DNA of 64,000 nucleotides from Dactylorhiza incarnata. Its lineage: Eukaryota; Streptophyta; Magnoliopsida; Asparagales; Orchidaceae. Position numbers and translations under genes: made by a program. The stretch covers positions 10,895,001-10,959,000 of the forward strand of contig JAWHQI010000040.1 of assembly GCA_033032865.1 (NCBI GenBank), in the 5' to 3' direction. This document shows positions 1-11,939 of this stretch, in pieces. Position 1 is the stretch's first letter. Each line of letters opens with the position of its first letter. The notes under the pieces were generated by a model. That model saw nothing but the letters and a program-made list of their open reading frames with translations, was not told the DNA's origin and searched no databases.

Positions 1-259
1 TACCAGCGATCTCCTCAGCAGCTAACAAGTAACAACACCTCTGCTAGTTACCACCTCTCCCAGCGGACTCCTCTCCCAGCAGCTACCCGCGGTCTCCGCC
101 TCCTCTGGCCTTCTCGCTCTGTTACCTGCACGCGTGGTCCCTGCGATCTTCCTGCTCGTTGCGGTCTCTAGTAGCCTCTCTCACCGTTGTGACTCCATGG
201 GATCTACGATGGAATCTTCCGAGCTGCATGCATCTTCTCCGGCAGTCCGCATGGCTCCT
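1..259. other. unassigned pyrimidine-rich flank left of the copia element
   Basis: This stretch is rich in CTCC and CCAGC and holds no convincing coding frame. It stops abruptly at the left LTR of element A. The sequence that resumes beyond the element at 11752 gives no recognisable gene either. It may be intronic or older repeat DNA. I see nothing in it that I can name. Confidence 0.4.
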
Positions 260-1715
260 TGTTGGAGCAACCCTTTTACTGTTTTGGGCTAGGATCACTA
301 TGTACTGATTAGGATCAGTTGACCCCATTGTATAGTTTGAGGGTCAAGTCTTTAGGCTGATAAATTAGCTAGAACTTAAGATAAAATCTAAGGTTCCCAG
401 CGGTCAACAAATGGCTAGCAGTGCTCGACAGATGGCTCCCAGCGTTTGATAGTTTTTGTTGCCAGCGCTCGACAGTTTCCAGCCAGCGTTCAACATCTTC
501 TGGACGGCGCTCGACAGATTATAGCCTGCGTTCGACAGATCATTTATTGAAGCCCAGATTTGTTATCAGCTACATTTTATTTATCCTAACAGCAAAACGA
601 CGACTATAACGGATCTATTTAATATCTTTGGACGTATTCTGACAGATAAGGAAGGATATTAAACTCAGTTAATATATTCCCTTCTTTCCTTTTTCCAAGA
701 CAGCAATAGTCGTTGACATTTAATGAAAAGGAATCTTTTCACGGCCAAGGGATTAAAGGACCTGCCAGAGTCGTTTGAGTTTTGTTGTTATTCCAAGAAT
801 GTCTTAAAGACTGATTATTCTATTCACAAATATATAATACATTAAAGACAGTTCTTTTTTGTTTTTGGACATATATGATTCAGTCGACAGAATTCAAACA
901 TCATTTCTATTACAGAATACAAAGGATATATACAGCATAAAAAGAAGAAAGAGACATAGACCTCTCAGCAAGTTTTTTTTTTCTCTCTTCTTCTTCTTCC
1001 ACAAGCAGCACAAAATTTCTTCTGAGAACATCTTCCTCAAGAGCATTCTCTCAGAATCTGCTGCAAATTCAGATCTTCTAAAAGAGCAACAAGCAATCTG
1101 AAGAACCTGTTCTTCCAGATCAATCTGCTACAGGAGATCTTAGTTTTCAAGAGAAAGCTTCTCCATCTTCTGTCAAATACTTCAATCAGACAGGGGGAGC
1201 TTTACAACAACATCCACTAGAGTCTTCTCTCAGCATCTTGACAGAGAAGAACACTATAAACTCTTTCTTACCTCTCTTGTACAGGGTTAATACTCCCTTC
1301 AAAAGTGTACCTCCTTGGTGGCAAGACACCTGATCAAAAAATCTAGTTGGTTTTGAGCACCTGAACAAAAGCTCTGTGGTGTGTGGACACCTGAACAAAA
1401 ATCCCTTGTTGTGAGGGCACCTGATCAAAAATCTTAGTGGATTCCTACCAAGGGTGGTAGAAGAGTAGACGTACCCAGATTTATTGGGGAACTACTATAG
1501 CTCCTTGTGTCTTCTGTGTTTGGTTATTTTCTGTGCTTGTGCTGTTTGTTGTGTGATTTCATTTACTTAATCTTTTTTTTTCTGTTTATATAATTCTCAC
1601 ACTGCTTACACTTATATATAATACTATTTTAATTCCGCTATAAAAACTAAGGAAAAGTTTTAATACTCTATTCACCCCCCCTCTAGAGTAACTTAAGATC
1701 TAACCTCCACTTTCA
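260..1715 (+). repeat. 5' LTR of element A
   Basis: It begins TGTTGGAGCAACCC and ends CCACTTTCA directly before the primer-binding site. Positions about 420-545 hold six copies of a GCG(C/T)TCGACAG-like motif spaced about 25-30 bp apart, some mutated here but restored in the other LTR. Short open frames inside it have no protein features. Confidence 0.93.
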
Positions 1716-1734
1716 ATTGGTATCAGAGGCAGGT
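1716..1734 (+). other. primer-binding site of element A (tRNA-iMet)
   Basis: The bases after the LTR include TTGGTATCAGAGGCAGG, close to the initiator-Met tRNA complement TGGTATCAGAGCC used by most plant copia elements. One base differs from the usual GAGCC. Confidence 0.85.
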
Positions 1735-1829
1735 TGATCTCACTTACAGACTAACATCTGGATCACAAAGATCAATTAGATCTTAATTTAATTTAGAGTT
1801 TCTCTTTATCTATTTTCTGTTTAAAACTC

Positions 1830-3860
1830 ATGGCACAAAACAAGGAATACTCAAGCACAAGACCTCCTATGTGCAATCTTAGTAAGTTTGCACTGTGGAA
1901 AGCAAGGATTAGGCTTTACATGAATTCTATTGATGAGGATATATATAATTCTATTTTGACAGGACCTCATCAACCAATGCTGTACCTCCTCCAGGACACA
2001 TAGATCCATTGAGGAAATACAAGAATGCAGAAGCCAAAGCAATGAATATATTGGCACAAACCATGTCAGATGATATATTCCAAAAAGTTGCTGAGTGCAC
2101 GTCAGCAAGAGATATATAGAATACCCTAACTGAAATTGTTGCAGGTTCTGCTGATGAAAGGAAAGACAGAAGATCACACCTGATCTCTCTGTATGAGAAC
2201 TTCAAGAAAGGTGATGAAGAATCAGTTGCAGACATGTACACTAGGTTAAGTGTAATTATAAGTGAACTCAGGACTCTGGACAAGGAAATCTCATTAACAG
2301 AAATTAATGACAAGATCCTAATGTGCTTCCCTAGCACTTGGGATTCAAGGATCTGGCCAATCAAGGAAGCCAGAAGTCTCAATGAGATCACCACTGAAAC
2401 TTTGTTGGGCAAGCTCAAATCTTATGAGCAGCTCATCAAGTCCAGGGAAGCTGAAGCATCCACTTCATCTCCAGCACCAAAGAAAGAGAAGAGCATAGCT
2501 TTCAAGGCAGCTGATGCAGAAGAAGAAAAGGCTCCAAAAGATGATGAACTCATGAGCCTCATAGCCAGAAGATTCTACAAAATGGCTAAGAATGATTTCA
2601 GAAGGAAAGAATCCAGATCAAGAGATAAACAAAGGTATGACAAATCAACTCCTAAAGAAGTTATTTGTTTTGGTTGCAGGAAATCTGGACACTACTTGAC
2701 AGAATGTCCAGAGAAGCAAAAGAAAGATAAGAAAAAGGATAAAGAAGAAAAGAGAGGCTCCAGCATGTCTTCCTCCCACAAGCACAAAAAGAAGGGAAGA
2801 GGATTTATAGCAGAATCCTGGAGTGACACTGAATCTGAATCATCATCCAGCTCATCTGATGATGATGAAGAAAAATCAAAGGAAAATGACCAATGTCTAA
2901 TGGCCATTTATGACTCAGACAGTGAGTCAGGAAATGCTTCTTCATCCAGTGATGATGAATGCTATGAAGAAGATAAGAACTTCTGCATGATGGCAATCAA
3001 TGCCTCAGCAAACAATTCTGATGAAGAAGAATCAGAATCAGAAGCAGAAGATAATGCAGACCAGGTAATATCTAGTTTTGATTTCAATTCTAGTGAATTC
3101 AAAGATGAATTCAAAAGTCTTTGCTTAGATTTAATCAAATCTGAGAAAGAGATAATCTCTCTCAGAAATCAGTTGGCTGAAATGAATCAACTGGTTGCAG
3201 AAAATGTTAATCTTAAGAAAGATTTAACTGCCTCTAGAGAACACATTATTCTCATTGAGAACAAGTTGTCTAAAGCTAAGGAATATGAAGAATTCCTCAA
3301 TGGCAGTAGTGTTAAGCTGATGGACATCACAAGAACAGTGAATGCTAGATTTAATAGCAAGCTGGGTTTGGGTGCATCATCAAGTGATCCATACCTTCTT
3401 AAGAAAAACATCCTCTCTACTCCAGTGATATTCAATTCTACTAAGAGCAAAGAGGCTGTAGAAGTGAATAAAGATGTTTCAAGCAAGTTTGTAGAGAATA
3501 AAAGAACTCAGAAGAATTCGTCGAACGAAGCTCGACAAAAAGATTTCAATCTGTCGAACGGCGATCGACGAAAACTGAAAACAGATGTTCAGTATAGTAA
3601 TTACATAGACACTGTTCGACGAAATCAAGCACATTCGTCGAACGGCAATCGACAAATTTACTCAAATCTGTCGAACAAACACTATACACAGAATTTCAGA
3701 AATTCTAATTCTAAACACACAAAATCCTTTTACTGAGTGGACAATACCTCCAAGGAGATATCATCCCAAAGGCTATAAGGATCAGCCTGAAATGTCATTT
3801 ATTTCAGATTTCTGTGGAAATACAAAAAGGCCCAAGGTAATCTGGGTCAGGAACAAATAG
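1830..3860 (+). pseudogene. broken copia gag of element A
   Basis: Gag forms the particle shell and packages RNA. The ATG at 1830 opens a frame resembling a copia UBN2-type gag. The frame is lost near 1965-1985, and a TAG at 2117-2119 replaces an expected Trp. The main frame then runs to 3736. It has a CCHC zinc knuckle at about 2666-2707 (C-x2-C-x4-H-x4-C), a Lys-rich stretch, a long Ser/Asp/Glu-rich acidic region at about 2810-3060 and a coiled-coil-like part. After another shift near 3730, a second frame continues to a TAG at 3858 and ends in [10 protein letters not shown], typical of a copia gag-pol junction. The 3' part (3510-3680) is built on repeated GTCGAAC/TCGAC quasi-palindromes. 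Confidence 0.85.
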
Positions 3861-3886
3861 ATTTGTTTTGTCTTTGTTTTTTTCAG
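3837..3886 (+). other. candidate 50-nt intron at the gag/pol boundary
   Basis: The segment starts GTAATC after CCAAG and ends in a long T-rich tract, TTTTTTTCAG, before GTACAC. It contains the TAG that ends the gag tail. Removing it joins the gag-tail frame (AAG at 3834-3836) to the protease frame (from 3887) without a stop. Splicing is inferred; 50 nt is short for a plant intron. Confidence 0.4.
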
Positions 3887-6800
3887 GTACACAGCTGTCC
3901 AAGAACAAGTGAAAAATGGTATTTGGACAGTGGCTGTTCAAAACATATGACAGGGAACAAGTCAAACCTGAACAGCTTCAAGGCAAAGCTTGGACCAAAA
4001 GTTATATTTGGAGACTCCAACTGTGGACAGACCAAAGGCTATGGAAAAGTCAAAGTTGGAGAAGTCACCTTCAAAGAGGTAGCCTATGTAAAGGGACTGA
4101 AGCATAACCTTATCAGCATAAGTCAATTATGTGATGAAGGGTATCAGGTAACCTTTAATAAATTGAAATGCCTTATTAAATCTACTGATGGTATTACTAT
4201 TTTATCAGGCATTAGACAAGGTAATATATACTTAGTAAATTTCAATTCATCTACTACAGAAGTATGTTTATTTAGTGATACAAGTAAATCTAGTGATCTT
4301 TGGCATAAGAGACTAGGACATGTAAACCTTAGGACCATTGCTAAACTATCTAAGGACAAACTTGTTAGAGGTTTACCCTTGGGATCATATAAGAAAGAAG
4401 GTTTGTGTAGGGCATGTCAACTAGGCAAGCAAACTAAAAACAACTTTAAATCATTATCTAAAAGTGATTCACCTAAAATCTTATATTTGCTACATATGGA
4501 CCTTTTTGGACCTATAGCAACAAAGAGTTTAGGGGGGAAGTCTTACTCTCTAGTTATTGTGGATGACTTCTCTAGATTCACTTGGGTGTTCTTTTTTAGA
4601 GAAAAGTCAGATAACTTTAAAGTTCTTACAGACTTTCTTAAGAGCATAAAGATTGAGTACTCTACTGAAGTTGCATTGATCAGAAGTGATCATGGCAGTG
4701 AGTTTGAGTCTCTTCTTATGCAAGAATTATGTGAGATGGAAGGTATCAGGCATTGTTTCTCAGCTCCTAGAACTCCTCAACAAAATGGGGTAGTTGAAAG
4801 GAAAAATAGAACTCTAATTGAATCAGCAAGAACATTGCTTGCAGATGCTAATTTGCCTCTATCCTTTTGGGCAGAGGCTGTCAGCACAGCAAATTATGTT
4901 CTGAATAGAAGTTTGATACACAAGCTTAAGGGGAAGACTCCTTATGAATTACTTAAAGGGAAGAAACCTAAGGTTAGCTATTTTAGATCATTTGGGTGTA
5001 GATGTTTCATTCACAATAATGATAAGAAATACCTTAGAAAATTTGACCCAAAATCAGATGAAGAAATTTTCTTAGGATATTCAATAACCAGCAAAGCATA
5101 TAGGATTTATAATAAATCTACCATCAAGATAGAAGAATCTATGCATGTTACTTTTGATGAGACTAACATGTTTTACAAGGAGAAGATTTCTTCTACCATA
5201 GAAAATCTGCAGGTACCTATATTATGTGAGCAGCTAGATCAATTAGCTCTACATAAAGAAAGAATTCTGAATTCTGAACACCAGAATGCTGAGGAGAGTG
5301 AAGAAGAAAATCTCCCAGATTTTGCTGAAAGTTCAGAACAGATAACAACAGATAATCCTCCACAGAATATAGCAGCTGAACAAATTCCCCAAATGGAAAT
5401 TATTACTGAACCAACTCCAACTGTTGACCACATCACAGTTAGAGATCATCCAATATCACAAGTAATTGGTGATATTTCAGCAGGTGTGCAAACAAGGAAT
5501 CAAGTACATCAGAACTTGATGCACACATGCTTTCTCTCCCAGATTGAACCTCAAACTATAAAAGATGCAGAACAAGATCCCAACTGGATCATTGCTATGC
5601 AAGAGGAACTCAATCAGTTTGAGACAAACAAAGTATGGGATTTGGTTCCTAGACCAAAAGACCATCCAGTAATTGGCACCAAATGGGTCTTCAGGAACAA
5701 ACTAGATGAACAAGGCAACATTGTAAGAAATAAAGCAAGACTGGTAGCCCAAGGATATTCACAAGAAGAAGGGATTGATTATGATCAAACCTTTGCTCCT
5801 GTTGCAAAACTTGAAGCAATCAGAATATTTCTTGCATTTGCTGCATACAAAAAGTTCAAGGTATATCAAATGGATGTAAAGAGTGCTTTCTTGAATGGAG
5901 AAATCAAAGAAGAAGTATATGTGGAACAACCCTCAGGTTTCCTCTCTCCAACTCAACCCTCTTTTGTATTTAAGCTTAAGAAAGCTCTCTATGGTCTCAA
6001 ACAAGCTCCCAGAGCATGGTATGAAACTTTAGCTAGTTTTCTTTTGGAAAACAATTTCTGTAGGGGTTTAATAGATAAAACCTTATTTTTCAGGATACAT
6101 AAAAATAAAACTCTGCTAGTTCAAATATATGTAGATGATATTATTTTTGGATCTACTGATTCAAATTTGTGCAAAAGATTTTCAAATCTAATGCAATCTA
6201 AATTTGAAATGAGTAGTATGGGTGAGTTATCATACTTCCTTGGTCTCCAAGTGAAGCAAACTTCAAATGGAATCTTCATATCCCAATCTAAATATGCTAA
6301 GGAATTAGTGAAAAGATTTGGTATGTCAGATTCTTCCATCATGAAAACACCCATGCCCTCAAATGCTGTTGTTGATAATGATGAATCAAGGAAACCTGTT
6401 GATTCAAAAGTATATAGAGCAATTGTTGGCTCATTACTCTATTTAACAGCAAGTAGGCCTGACATAATGTTTGCTACTTGTATTTGTGCTAGGTTTCAAG
6501 TTAACCCCAAGGAATCTCACTTAATTTTGCTAAAAAGGATTTTGAGATATATAAAGGGTTGCCCTAATCTAGGACTTTGGTATCCAACAGCATCTGAATT
6601 TGAATTAACTGGATTCTCAGATTCAGATTATGCTGGATGCAGAGTAGACAGGAAAAGCACATCAGGGACCTGCCAGTTCCTTGGTGATATAGGCTTGTGT
6701 CTTGGTTTTGTAAGAAACAAATATCTGTGTCAACATCAACAGCTGAAGCTGAATATATAGCTGCTGGCAGTTGCTGCTCACAGATATTGTGGATACAAAA

Positions 6801-7082
6801 TCAACTTCTAGACTATGGAGTCAACTTAAATAATTCAACTATATTTTGTGACAATACTAGTGCAATTTCTATAGCACAAAATCCAGTTCTCCATAGTAGG
6901 ACTAAACACATAGAAATTAGGCACACTTCCTTAGGGATAATGTGGATAAAAATAAAATTTGCCTACAATTTATTCCTACTGATTTACAAAGAGCTGACAT
7001 TTTCACCAAGCCATTGGATGAAAAGAAGCATATCTTCTTTATAAATCAACTTGGAATGATAGATGGAGACTCAATCTGCTAG
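3887..7082 (+). pseudogene. copia pol of element A (protease-integrase-RT-RNase H), two frameshifts in RNase H
   Basis: The polyprotein would cut, copy and integrate the element. Protease has the catalytic DSG at about 3925-3933 in the context [12 protein letters not shown]. The pre-integrase zinc finger (H-x-H and C-x2-C near LCRACQLG) is followed by an integrase core with D (HMDLFGP), D (IRSDHGSEF) and E (GVVERKNRT). Reverse transcriptase shows [30 protein letters not shown] and the YVDD box near 6128. RNase H shows GFSDSDYAG, then changes frame near 6690 and again near 6927, where one C seems missing from a His-His pair. The natural stop is TAG at 7080-7082. About 965 codons are open; only the RNase H end is broken. 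Confidence 0.92.
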
Positions 7083-7113
7083 TAAATTAAGTTCTCTATT
7101 TACCTCAAAAATT

Positions 7114-7262
7114 TGTCGAACGGAGAACGACGAATTTATATCATTTGTCGAACGGTGGTCGACAAAACCTTATATTTTCATAATCGATAAAGAAATGTTA
7201 CCTGTCGAACAGCTGTCGACGAAAAGGATATTTTTTTTTTTGTCGAAAGTTGTCTGACAAAA
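7114..7262 (+). repeat. cluster of GTCGAAC/TCGAC quasi-palindromes
   Basis: Four copies of TGTCGAA(C) begin at 7114, 7146, 7203 and 7241. Each is followed within about 10 bases by an inverted partner such as TCGACAAA or TCGACGAAA. The same motif is in the 3' part of gag (about 3518, 3552, 3613, 3635, 3669) and, reversed, in the LTRs. Confidence 0.75.
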
Positions 7263-7394
7263 ACTTAAAGTCTTTTCAACTTCTGTCTTTATCAAGGTTA
7301 GTTGTTGAATGCCGCTCCACAAATGCGCCTCTTTCTCTCTTATATATATTTACTAGTATTTCTTAAGAGCGCGCCTACAGAAATCGTTTCCCTC

Positions 7395-7440
7395 CAGTTC
7401 CCCTTTTGCACTTGATCTTTCTCTTCTTTTGCAGGACTCA
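7395..7440 (+). promoter_or_regulatory. splice-acceptor-like tract upstream of ORF3
   Basis: A pyrimidine-rich run ends TTCTTTTGCAG at 7434, six bases before the ORF3 ATG at 7441. This fits expression of ORF3 from a spliced subgenomic RNA, as in retroviral env. No donor has been assigned; splicing is inferred. Confidence 0.45.
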
Positions 7441-10091
7441 ATGGCGATTTCTCAAGCCTCGCTCTATTCCATGAAGTTCGATGCTGGGTTCAACATAGAT
7501 ATGGAATCCTTCGCAACATCTGATCAAATCTTCAAGGACATCCTTCAACTCTTTGAAGAGCACCAGTTGAGGAAGTTAATGAGCTTGAGGATAAAGCTTC
7601 ACAAAGCTGAAATCAAAGAATGTGTTTCACAGTTAAGCAGGAAGATGAATGTCTGACGGGCACAATCTCAGGACACCAGGTTTCTCTTACCCCTACCATT
7701 CTAACTGAAGTTTTTGGGCTTGTGAATGGTGATGAAGATATAGAAATTAGTTCTGATGAATTTGAAGCAGCTTTAGTCAAAATGGGTCACTCCTCTGGAA
7801 ACCCTAATCATCTGCTTAAGAAAAATCTGTCTTTGGAATACAAATTCTTATCAGATATAGTTGGCAAAGTGTTGTTAGGAAAAACAACAGGACATGACTA
7901 TGTTAAAAGGCACCAATTTCTGTTGATGGTGGCCTTGATGGAGAAAAAGAAAGTGAACTGGGGATCACTTCTATTTAATTTGATTAAGAAAAAGATTTCC
8001 AAGGAGAATGTTAGCTTTGGAAGAATTTTAGGAATTGTTCTGCAGGAAAGGCATCCAGACCTTCTGGTCTCCCCAAAGGTAACAATCAATGTTAGCAAGA
8101 AGCTGACCTCAGCTCTCTTTGCTAAGTGGGAAAGGGTATCTCCAAAGAATAATCCAAAGTCAGTCAAGCAAGCTTCTGAAGACACAAGGACTGATTCAGT
8201 CTCTTCCCTAACCCTTCCAGAAGTTCCTCCTTTGGTCTCCTCCCTTCCTCTCCCACCTCCTACTACTCAAAGTTTTTCCCCTGCACAATCTCCACCTTAC
8301 AATTCTTCTACACATATTGATGACATTCCCCCTCCTTCTTTTGATCTCCTCCCTCATCACTCCTCTCCACCTCCATCTCCTACTCATATTGATTCCCAAT
8401 GCCCTATCCATCATTCTTCTTCTACTCATCAAGAACCCTCTCAACAAGGTGCAGATGTCTCAAACATCTTTGTACCAATCTCTATTCCTCCCTCTTCTGA
8501 GCCATCCTCCTCTCATTCTCACGAATTCACTTATTTAAATCTTTTCTCTGTAGCTGATCAGATACTTGGTCTCATCCTTCCCAAAATAGACCAGTTATTG
8601 GATGCAAAACTTGCTCCAATTGTTCAATCTATTTCTGCTTTATCTGAAAAGATTTCTTCCTTCCCTTCTTTTCAATCTGTCCCTTCTTCTAGGGGCCTAG
8701 ATTCAGGTTTCTCTGAAGCTAGGCAGGGGGAGATGTCTGATGAAGAAGCTCCAGATGCTCCAGTTGCTCAAGCACTTGGAAATTCAGTTCTTCCAATTTC
8801 AGAAGAACCAGTTCTACCAGGTCCAGAAGAAATAAATAATGTTTCTATTAATCCCTCTATAGATATTAGTTATTTGCTTTCTCAGTTTAGTACAGTTCTA
8901 CCAGTTTTACCTCAACAGCATAATTATTCTAGAGCAATTGTCCCATACACTGCTCAAGTTAATGAAGCTCTGTTAAATAAGATAATTAGAAGTTTTGGAG
9001 TTAAGATTACAGATACAGTTTTCATTCAAGATCAAGCTCTCAGTCAAGAAGAAAAACTAGTTGTAATGTCAGAAGAAGCAATCACAAATTCTGACTTTCC
9101 AACTTTTATCTTTGATGAAACTCCAATTCCAGACTTTGATGAGATCTGGAAAGCAGAAGATGAAGCTTATGAAGCTGAAGAGCAAAGGATCAAAGCTCTT
9201 AAATTGATATCAGATTTATATGATACACCAATCTCTTCTTCTGATTCTGATGAAGAAGATAATGATAGTGATTCTGATGATACACTGTCAAGGAAAAGAA
9301 AGAAAACAAAGGCTAAGTCTAAAGCTATCCCCAAGCCTCCTAATCCAGATAATGATATCCCATATTATATTCTCCACAATATCTCTCTTGACAAAGTCTC
9401 ACATCATTGGATGACACTCTCCAGAAATGAGCAGAAAATAAGAAAGAAGTTCAAGAAAACTGGTTATATTCCTGATAGTCCAGTTAAGTTCAATCACCCT
9501 CCTCCTCCTCCTCCAGCAGCAGGATCAGCAGGGATGTCTTCCTCCTTCTCTAGATCTGCCCCCCAGCAGTCTAGGAGATATGAAGGAACTCATAAAAGCT
9601 CCAGTGGCTCTCAAAGTTCTACACCAGCCAGAGCTCCTCCCTCAAGTTCTTCCAGACCTATTTCAGATTACAGATATACTTTTTCAAATGGCTTATTTCA
9701 CAGCAGAATGAATCTTCAAGATAATAAAACCTCAGATCAGGCAAATGATTCTGTTGAAAGGTCTCCTTCTCCAGAAATTCAAGAAACAGATGAAATAGCT
9801 CACATGGCTAGATTCATAGAATCAGTAGCTATTGCTCAGATCAATAAAGCTAAGGCTGAAGGTGAGGATCATTCTCAATTTTCTACATTGTCTGAATTCA
9901 GAAAACAAGAGCTTGAAAAGTACAATTCCAGAAAATTTTTCAATGCTGAAAGATTTTTAAAGAAGTATCCAGCAGCAGTAGTTCTTCCTACTACATCTCA
10001 AACAATCATAAGTCCAGAAAATTGCTACATGGGCAAGAAGCAAGCTGAAGATCCCAACAGGGAAATCATTTTCAAGCCTTCCTCACAGTGA
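7441..10091 (+). pseudogene. ORF3, envelope-position protein of element A
   Basis: This large ORF lies between pol and the 3' LTR, the place of the env-like gene in Sireviruses. The ATG at 7441 opens 72 codons. The frame then shifts near 7620-7656 and stays open to 10091 (823 codons). The first 200 residues (VSLTPTILTEVFGL, later FGRILGIVLQERHPDLL) resemble the domain known as putative plant transposon protein (PF20167-like, from memory). The middle is Pro/Ser-rich. An acidic Asp/Ser/Glu run is followed by the basic RKRKKTKAKSK, a likely nuclear-localisation signal. I see no signal peptide or clear transmembrane segment, so a viral-envelope role is not supported here. Its function is unknown. 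The antisense ORF of element D seems to carry a related domain. Confidence 0.75.
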
Positions 10092-10280
10092 AAAAGTACA
10101 GTTTCAAATTCCTTCTGTCTTTGAACTACTTGGATTCAGTATAAATGTTTCTAAACTCAGAGCATTTTATTTCAATATTATCTGCTGAAGCATTTCAATT
10201 CTGTCAGATATATTTCTGCTCTGTTGTTTATCTTTGTGTTATTTATTATTTGAATTATTTGTCAAATAGTATCCTAACCC

Positions 10281-10294
10281 AAATAGGGGGAGAT
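10281..10294 (+). other. polypurine tract of element A
   Basis: AAATAGGGGGAGAT lies immediately before the TGTTGG that opens the 3' LTR. It would prime plus-strand DNA synthesis. Confidence 0.85.
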
Positions 10295-11751
10295 TGTTGG
10301 AGCAACCCTTTTACTGTTTTGGGCTAGGATCACTATGTACTGATTAGGATCAGTTGACCCCATTGTATAGTTTAAGGGTCAAGTCTTTAGGCTGATAAAT
10401 TAGCTAGAACTTAAGATAAAATCTAAGGTTCCCAGCAGTCAACAAATGGCTAGCAGTGCTCGACAGATGGCTCCCAGCGTTCGACAGTTTTTGTTGTCAG
10501 CGCTCGACAGTTTCCAGCCAGCATTCAACATCTTCTGGACGGCGCTCGACAGATTATAGCCTGCGTTCGACAGATCATTTATTGAAGCCCAGATTTGTTA
10601 TCAGCTACATTTTATTTATCCTAACAGCAAAACGACGACTATAACGGATCTATTTAATATCTTTAGACGTATTCTGACAGATAAGGAAGGATATTAAACT
10701 CAGTTAATATATTCCCTTCTTTCCTTTTTCCAAGACAGCAATAGCTGTTGACATTTAATGAAAAGGAATCTTTTCACGGCCAAGGAATTAAAGGACCTGC
10801 CAGAGTCGTTTGAGTTTTGTTGTTATTCCAAGAATGTCTTAAAGACTGATTATTCTATTCACAAATATAGAATACATTAAAGACAGTTCTTTTTTGTTTT
10901 TGGACATATATGAATCAGTCGACAGAATTCAAACATCATTTCTATTACAGAATACAAAGGATATATACAGCATAAAAAGAAGAAAGAGACATAGACCTCT
11001 CAGCAAGTATTTTTTTTTTCTCTCTTCTTCTTCTTCCACAAGCAGCACAAAATTTCTTCTGAGAACATCTTCCTCAAGAGCATTCTCTCAGAATCTGCTG
11101 CAAATTCAGATCTTCTAAAAGAGCAACAAGCAATCTGAAGAACCTGTTCTTCCAGATCAATCTGCTACAGGAGATCTTAGTTTTCAAGAGAAAGCTTCTC
11201 CATCTTCTGTCAAATACTTCAATCAGACAGGGGGAGCTTTACAACAACATCCACTAGAGTCTTCTCTCAGCATCTTGACAGAGAAGAACACTATAAACTC
11301 TTTCTTACCTCTCTTGTACAGGGTTAATATTCCCTTCAAAAGTGTACCTCCTTGGTGGCAAGACACCTGATCAAAAAATCTAGTTGGTTTTGAGCACCTG
11401 AACAAAAGCTCTGTGGTGTGTGGACACCTGAACAAAAATCACTTGGTGTGAGGGCACCTGATCAAAAATCCTAGTGGATTCCTACCAAGGGTGGTAGAAG
11501 AGTAGACGTACCCAGATTTATTGGGGAACTACTATAGCTCCTTGCGTCTTCTGTGTTTGGTTATTTTCTGTGCTTGTGCTGTTTGTTGTGTGATTTCATT
11601 TACTTAATCTTTTTTTTCTGTTTATATAATTCTCACACTGCTTACACTTATATATAATACTATTTTAATTCCGCTATAAAAACTAAGGAAAAGTTTTAAT
11701 ACTCTATTCACCCCCCCTCTAGAGTAACTTAAGATCTAACCTCCACTTTCA
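10295..11751 (+). repeat. 3' LTR of element A
   Basis: It matches 260-1715 almost base for base, with about 17 substitutions plus two homopolymer length changes. It starts TGTTGGAGCAACCC and ends CCACTTTCA before CTGCT. It keeps the cleaner versions of the GCGTTCGACAG repeats. Confidence 0.93.
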
Positions 11752-11939
11752 CTGCTGCCACACTTGTATCGGTGGCTTAGACTTGTCGTTTTAGCTTAAT
11801 TACAGCCGTAGTAACCATTACTTGTATCGGTGGTAATTCATGAACCTGCACACTATGAAACATCGCAAATCAAAAGCAAATCAAGAATGTCATCTTAATA
11901 GGATGACAAATGTCTTCTCAATATGATGACAATTAACAA

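Larger units (their letters stand above)
260..11751 (+). mobile_element. element A: full-length Ty1/copia (Sirevirus-type) LTR retrotransposon
   Basis: The element is bounded by two LTRs of about 1.46 kb that start TGTTGG and end TTTCA. A tRNA-iMet-type primer-binding site follows the left LTR and a purine tract precedes the right one. Order inside is gag, pol (protease, integrase, reverse transcriptase, RNase H: the copia order), then an extra ORF of about 880 codons before the 3' LTR, which is the Sirevirus layout. The flanking 5-mers are CTCCT and CTGCT, a target duplication with one mismatch. I count about 17 substitutions and two length changes between the LTRs, so insertion is recent, yet gag, pol and ORF3 all carry breaks. 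It may have moved with help from another copy. Confidence 0.93.

Noticed and set aside
122..328. 68-codon minus-strand frame at the left edge as VPS15 exon 3
   Set aside because: Its sequence does not resemble VPS15 and it runs into the LTR of element A.
421..1101. Short plus-strand frames in the A LTRs
   Set aside because: They have no conserved features, and the two LTR copies differ by frame-changing homopolymer lengths.
7441..10091. Calling ORF3 a true viral envelope protein
   Set aside because: No signal peptide, transmembrane segment or furin-like site is evident; an acidic/basic nuclear-type profile is seen instead.
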